A DNA stretch of 7,842 nucleotides from Commensalibacter sp963921845 (GTDB lineage Bacteria; Pseudomonadota; Alphaproteobacteria; Acetobacterales; Acetobacteraceae): assembly GCF_963921845.1 (NCBI RefSeq), contig NZ_CAWUGZ010000101.1, forward strand, positions 1 through 7,842. The letters are read 5' to 3'. The notes beneath the pieces are model-generated. The model did no database searches. It was not told the DNA's origin and was given only the letters and a program-made list of their open reading frames with translations. A program made the translations under genes and the position numbers. Below are positions 6,327 to 7,842 of this stretch, one piece after another (within the stretch, counting starts at the first letter, position 1; each line of letters opens with the position of its first letter).

Positions 6327-6794
6327 ATGCCCTATAACGATGAATGTGTAGCAAATTGCATATTAGAGAAGGCTTTTAATGAAAAGCGTTCGGATCTGAC
6401 CCCTATGAAATTACAAAAAATGTTGTTTTTTTTGAATGGGTGGGGGTTGGCCATTACCCATGAGCCAGTTGTTGAAGGTAAATTTGAAGCGTGGCCTTAT
6501 GGGCCTGTGATTGCTGAATTGTATTCCAAAACAAAACGGTTTGGAAAAAAAACTATTGATTCATATTTTGTTACTGAAGATAACGTGTATATTGTTTCAA
6601 GAACGCAAAAACAATTCTATGATCTTCTCGATAAAGTGTGGAAGAAATATATTAATTGCAGTGCTTATCAACTGTCCGAAATTACGCACGAAGTGGACAG
6701 TCCGTGGTGGATTACTAAAAAAGAGGGTCATAAAATTATAAAAGATGATATTATAAAACAATATTTTGTGGATTTAGCTTCTTTCAAACGATGA
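6327..6794 (+). CDS. Panacea (DUF4065, GepA/SocA-like) domain protein, probable antitoxin
   Basis: This 155-residue protein is a nearly complete single Panacea/DUF4065 domain. Seen in order: LTPMKLQKMLFFLNGWGLAI (24-43), matching the family helix 'tplKLqKLlYyaqgw'; FEAWPYGPVIAELY (53-66), matching the hallmark 'AWkyGPVvpelY'; and a C-terminal part with YQLSEITHEVDSPW (114-127), matching 'LsdlTHe..PW'. The start is fixed by an in-frame stop just upstream. No catalytic motif is seen. Established for the family: Panacea proteins act as antitoxins that neutralise many unrelated toxins encoded next to them, and SocA is a proteolytic adaptor-antitoxin. They are common on prophages. The next gene starts 7 nt downstream and encodes a membrane protein, so the pair fits that architecture. 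Base composition is clearly more AT-rich than the tail genes, suggesting separate acquisition. The domain call is strong; the antitoxin role is inferred from family and context. Confidence 0.87.
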   Translation: MPYNDECVANCILEKAFNEKRSDLTPMKLQKMLFFLNGWGLAITHEPVVEGKFEAWPYGPVIAELYSKTKRFGKKTIDSYFVTEDNVYIVSRTQKQFYDLLDKVWKKYINCSAYQLSEITHEVDSPWWITKKEGHKIIKDDIIKQYFVDLASFKR

Positions 6795-6801
6795 TAATTT
6801 G

Positions 6802-7245
6802 ATGCAAAAGAATATTATGGATTCTATTTCTACCGACTCTATTGAACAAGCAATTTTATCTAAAAATACTTTAGAATCTAAACAAAATGTTTTTGATAAT
6901 TCAGGAAAAGGGATATCTTTGGATGGGGGAAGGCATGAAACACTAAAATTAAAATATGCCAATAAGCAGAAATCTCGCGAACAAAAGATAGGTTGGATTG
7001 GGAAATGTATTGGTTCAGAAGCGGACAAACCAAGTAATATTGCGTTTATCGTTATTATTTTATTAATAATCTTTTTATTCTGTATTGGATTTATTTTTTT
7101 CGCAATGTGGGTTATTCTCACCCTACGTCAGATACATCTTTTACATTATCCCCGATTTGGAAGTTTGTATTTGAAAATATTCAGTATAATTGCAACCATA
7201 GTAACCTTGTGTTTAGGTTATATATTTGGATCAGTAAAAAAGTAA
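6802..7245 (+). CDS. Two-helix membrane protein, candidate toxin or effector of the Panacea pair
   Basis: I choose ATG 6802 (147 aa); an in-frame TTG lies directly before it at 6799. No Shine-Dalgarno is visible and the gap to the Panacea stop is 7 nt, so translation is probably coupled. The N-terminal half (about 1-75) is soluble, polar and Ser/Lys-rich, with no recognised domain. It is followed by IGWIGKCIGSEADKPSNIA and then a long, very hydrophobic helix (about 80-108, rich in Ile, Leu and Phe). A short basic loop (RQIHLLHYPRFG) follows, then a second membrane helix (about 122-143), and the protein ends in VKK. There is no signal peptide. Positive charges on both flanks and in the loop leave topology open. 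Panacea-linked toxins are known to include membrane-active proteins, so an inner-membrane-disrupting toxin is a fair hypothesis. A superinfection-exclusion protein is the main alternative. Function is not shown by any motif. Confidence 0.75.
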   Translation: MQKNIMDSISTDSIEQAILSKNTLESKQNVFDNSGKGISLDGGRHETLKLKYANKQKSREQKIGWIGKCIGSEADKPSNIAFIVIILLIIFLFCIGFIFFAMWVILTLRQIHLLHYPRFGSLYLKIFSIIATIVTLCLGYIFGSVKK

Positions 7246-7278
7246 TTTATCTATTCTATTCCTACTATAGTTCTTAAT

Positions 7279-7542
7279 TTATTTAGCTCCATAGTGTCCT
7301 TTGCACTGAATAATTTCGCACTGGTTATTTGCAATACGATACACAATGCGATGTTTTTCATCGATGCGACGACTCCAAAAACTGGAAAGATCACCTTTAA
7401 GCGCTTCGGGTTTGCCCTTTCCTTCGTAGGGATGTCGGCTTATCTCTTTGAGAAGCTCATTAATTTTTTTCAAAATCTTTTTATCGTTGTTTTGCCAAAA
7501 GAGGTATTCCTCCCATGCGTTCGAAGAAAAGTTAACGTTCAA
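7279..7542 (-). CDS. yoeB: YoeB-family mRNA interferase toxin (Txe/YoeB)
   Basis: This 87-residue protein is close in length and sequence to E. coli YoeB (84 aa). It shows the family blocks AWEEYLFWQ, KKINELLKEI, PYEGKGKPEALKGDLSSFW, SRRIDEKHRIVY and a CKGHY end. Residues matching the known catalytic set are all present: E46, R65, H83 and Y84. Known reaction: a RelE-fold ribonuclease that cuts mRNA at codons in the ribosomal A site, halting translation. The start codon is TTG (7542-7540), overlapping the antitoxin stop as TTGA, with AGGAG 8 nt upstream inside the antitoxin gene, so it is translated by coupling and likely at a lower level. It runs toward the membrane-protein gene, 33 nt away, with no clear terminator between them. 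The toxin looks intact. Confidence 0.93.
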   Translation of the reverse strand: MNVNFSSNAWEEYLFWQNNDKKILKKINELLKEISRHPYEGKGKPEALKGDLSSFWSRRIDEKHRIVYRIANNQCEIIQCKGHYGAK

Positions 7543-7802
7543 TGTTCTAGCTCCTGAAGCTCATTAAGTGTTTTGGTAACGGTTTTTCCTTGTTTGAGTT
7601 GGTGTAAAGAACGTTTTAAAGCGGCTTGATTTTGAGGAAGAAAAAAAGGATCAAGTTGTGGCTGGAACGGAAGCCCATGTGTACGCACCATTTGTTTTAA
7701 AAAAATGCGAACAGCGGTGGTTAAGTCCATTCCTAAGTCATTGGCTACTTGTTGGGCTTGCTCTTTAAGGTCTTCATCAATTCTAATTTGTAAGTTCATC
7801 AT
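7539..7802 (-). CDS. RelB/DinJ-family antitoxin paired with YoeB
   Basis: This 87-residue protein carries an N-terminal ribbon-helix-helix DNA-binding domain: LQIRIDEDLKEQAQQVANDL forms the strand and first helix, then GMDLTTAVRIFLKQMVRTHGLPFQ, the RelB/DinJ hallmark. The C-terminal part (about 55-87) is helical and charged, with LKRSLHQLKQGKTVTKTLNE, and should wrap the toxin. Two adjacent ATGs (7802 and 7799) could start it; AAAGGA at 7812-7817 supports either. It comes first in the operon, as is usual, and its stop overlaps the toxin start. Known role: binds and blocks the toxin, and represses its own promoter with it. In E. coli DinJ pairs with YafQ, and YoeB pairs with YefM, so this is a mixed-family pair. 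Confidence 0.9.
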   Translation of the reverse strand: MMNLQIRIDEDLKEQAQQVANDLGMDLTTAVRIFLKQMVRTHGLPFQPQLDPFFLPQNQAALKRSLHQLKQGKTVTKTLNELQELEH

Positions 7803-7817
7803 GGATGCGTTTCCTTT

Positions 7818-7839
7818 ATATACTTTAGGTTTAGTATAT
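7818..7839 (-). promoter_or_regulatory. Candidate autoregulatory operator of the toxin-antitoxin operon
   Basis: A perfect 7-bp inverted repeat, ATATACT (7818-7824) and AGTATAT (7833-7839), encloses 8 nt. It lies 15 nt upstream of the antitoxin ATG. Read on the minus strand it contains TATACT, a plausible -10 box; the -35 would fall beyond the window edge. Ribbon-helix-helix antitoxins typically bind such palindromes over their own promoter, so repression by the RelB-YoeB complex is inferred. Confidence 0.6.
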
Positions 7840-7842
7840 TAT

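Noticed and set aside
6774..7121. Minus-strand open frame opposite the membrane protein
   Set aside because: It is antisense to the Panacea partner; the apparent hydrophobicity mirrors the AT-rich membrane segments on the other strand and no ribosome site is present.
7246..7278. Possible bidirectional terminator between the convergent effector genes
   Set aside because: The 33-nt gap is AT-rich and holds only the short palindrome ACTATAGT; no stem with a T-run can be built.
7294..7557. Plus-strand 87-residue frame opposite the YoeB gene
   Set aside because: The minus-strand frame encodes an unmistakable YoeB with all catalytic residues, so this is its antisense shadow.
1..7842. CRISPR array, tRNA or rRNA genes, insertion sequence or attachment site
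   Set aside because: No regularly spaced repeats, no cloverleaf-like gene, no transposase or integrase, and no candidate core site were seen on either strand.

Overview
The window is part of an integrated prophage of a contractile-tailed (myovirus-type) phage, or a tail-like element derived from one, in a bacterium that looks Gram-negative. The evidence is a tape-measure protein with a built-in lytic transglycosylase domain, a baseplate hub and a gp138/gpV-type central spike, plus a secreted protein with a Sec signal peptide and a YoeB-type toxin. The host genus cannot be told from the sequence; a low-to-moderate GC proteobacterium is a reasonable guess only.

Layout, left to right. (1) Positions 2-749, + strand: the C-terminal part of a KilAC-type phage antirepressor, cut by the window edge, then a small unknown gene with a strong Shine-Dalgarno sequence, closed by an intrinsic terminator. 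(2) Positions 755-1465: an AT-rich gene on the minus strand for an unknown secreted protein, with its own promoter, lying between two near-identical 28-nt copies of the same terminator. This looks like a moron (cargo gene) inserted in the phage. (3) Positions 1479-6244, + strand: a tightly packed tail operon of tape measure, baseplate hub, unknown tail/baseplate protein and spike. Two junctions are 4-nt ATGA overlaps and the third is a 1-nt gap. (4) Positions 6240-6326: a junction with an imperfect hairpin, a 12-bp direct repeat and a possible promoter. (5) Positions 6327-7245, + strand: an AT-rich pair consisting of a Panacea (DUF4065) domain protein and a two-helix membrane protein, a candidate Panacea toxin-antitoxin pair with an uncharacterised membrane effector. 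(6) Positions 7279-7842, minus strand: a toxin-antitoxin operon, RelB/DinJ-type antitoxin followed by YoeB-type toxin, with a palindromic candidate operator at the window edge.

Working together: the tail genes build and arm the injection machine. The antirepressor belongs to the lysis-lysogeny control layer. The secreted protein, Panacea pair and RelB/YoeB pair are accessory genes of the kinds often carried by prophages for host conversion, element maintenance or defence against other phages. The most interesting candidates are the Panacea plus membrane-protein pair, and the moron bracketed by duplicated terminators, one of which ends only 15 nt before the tape-measure start codon.
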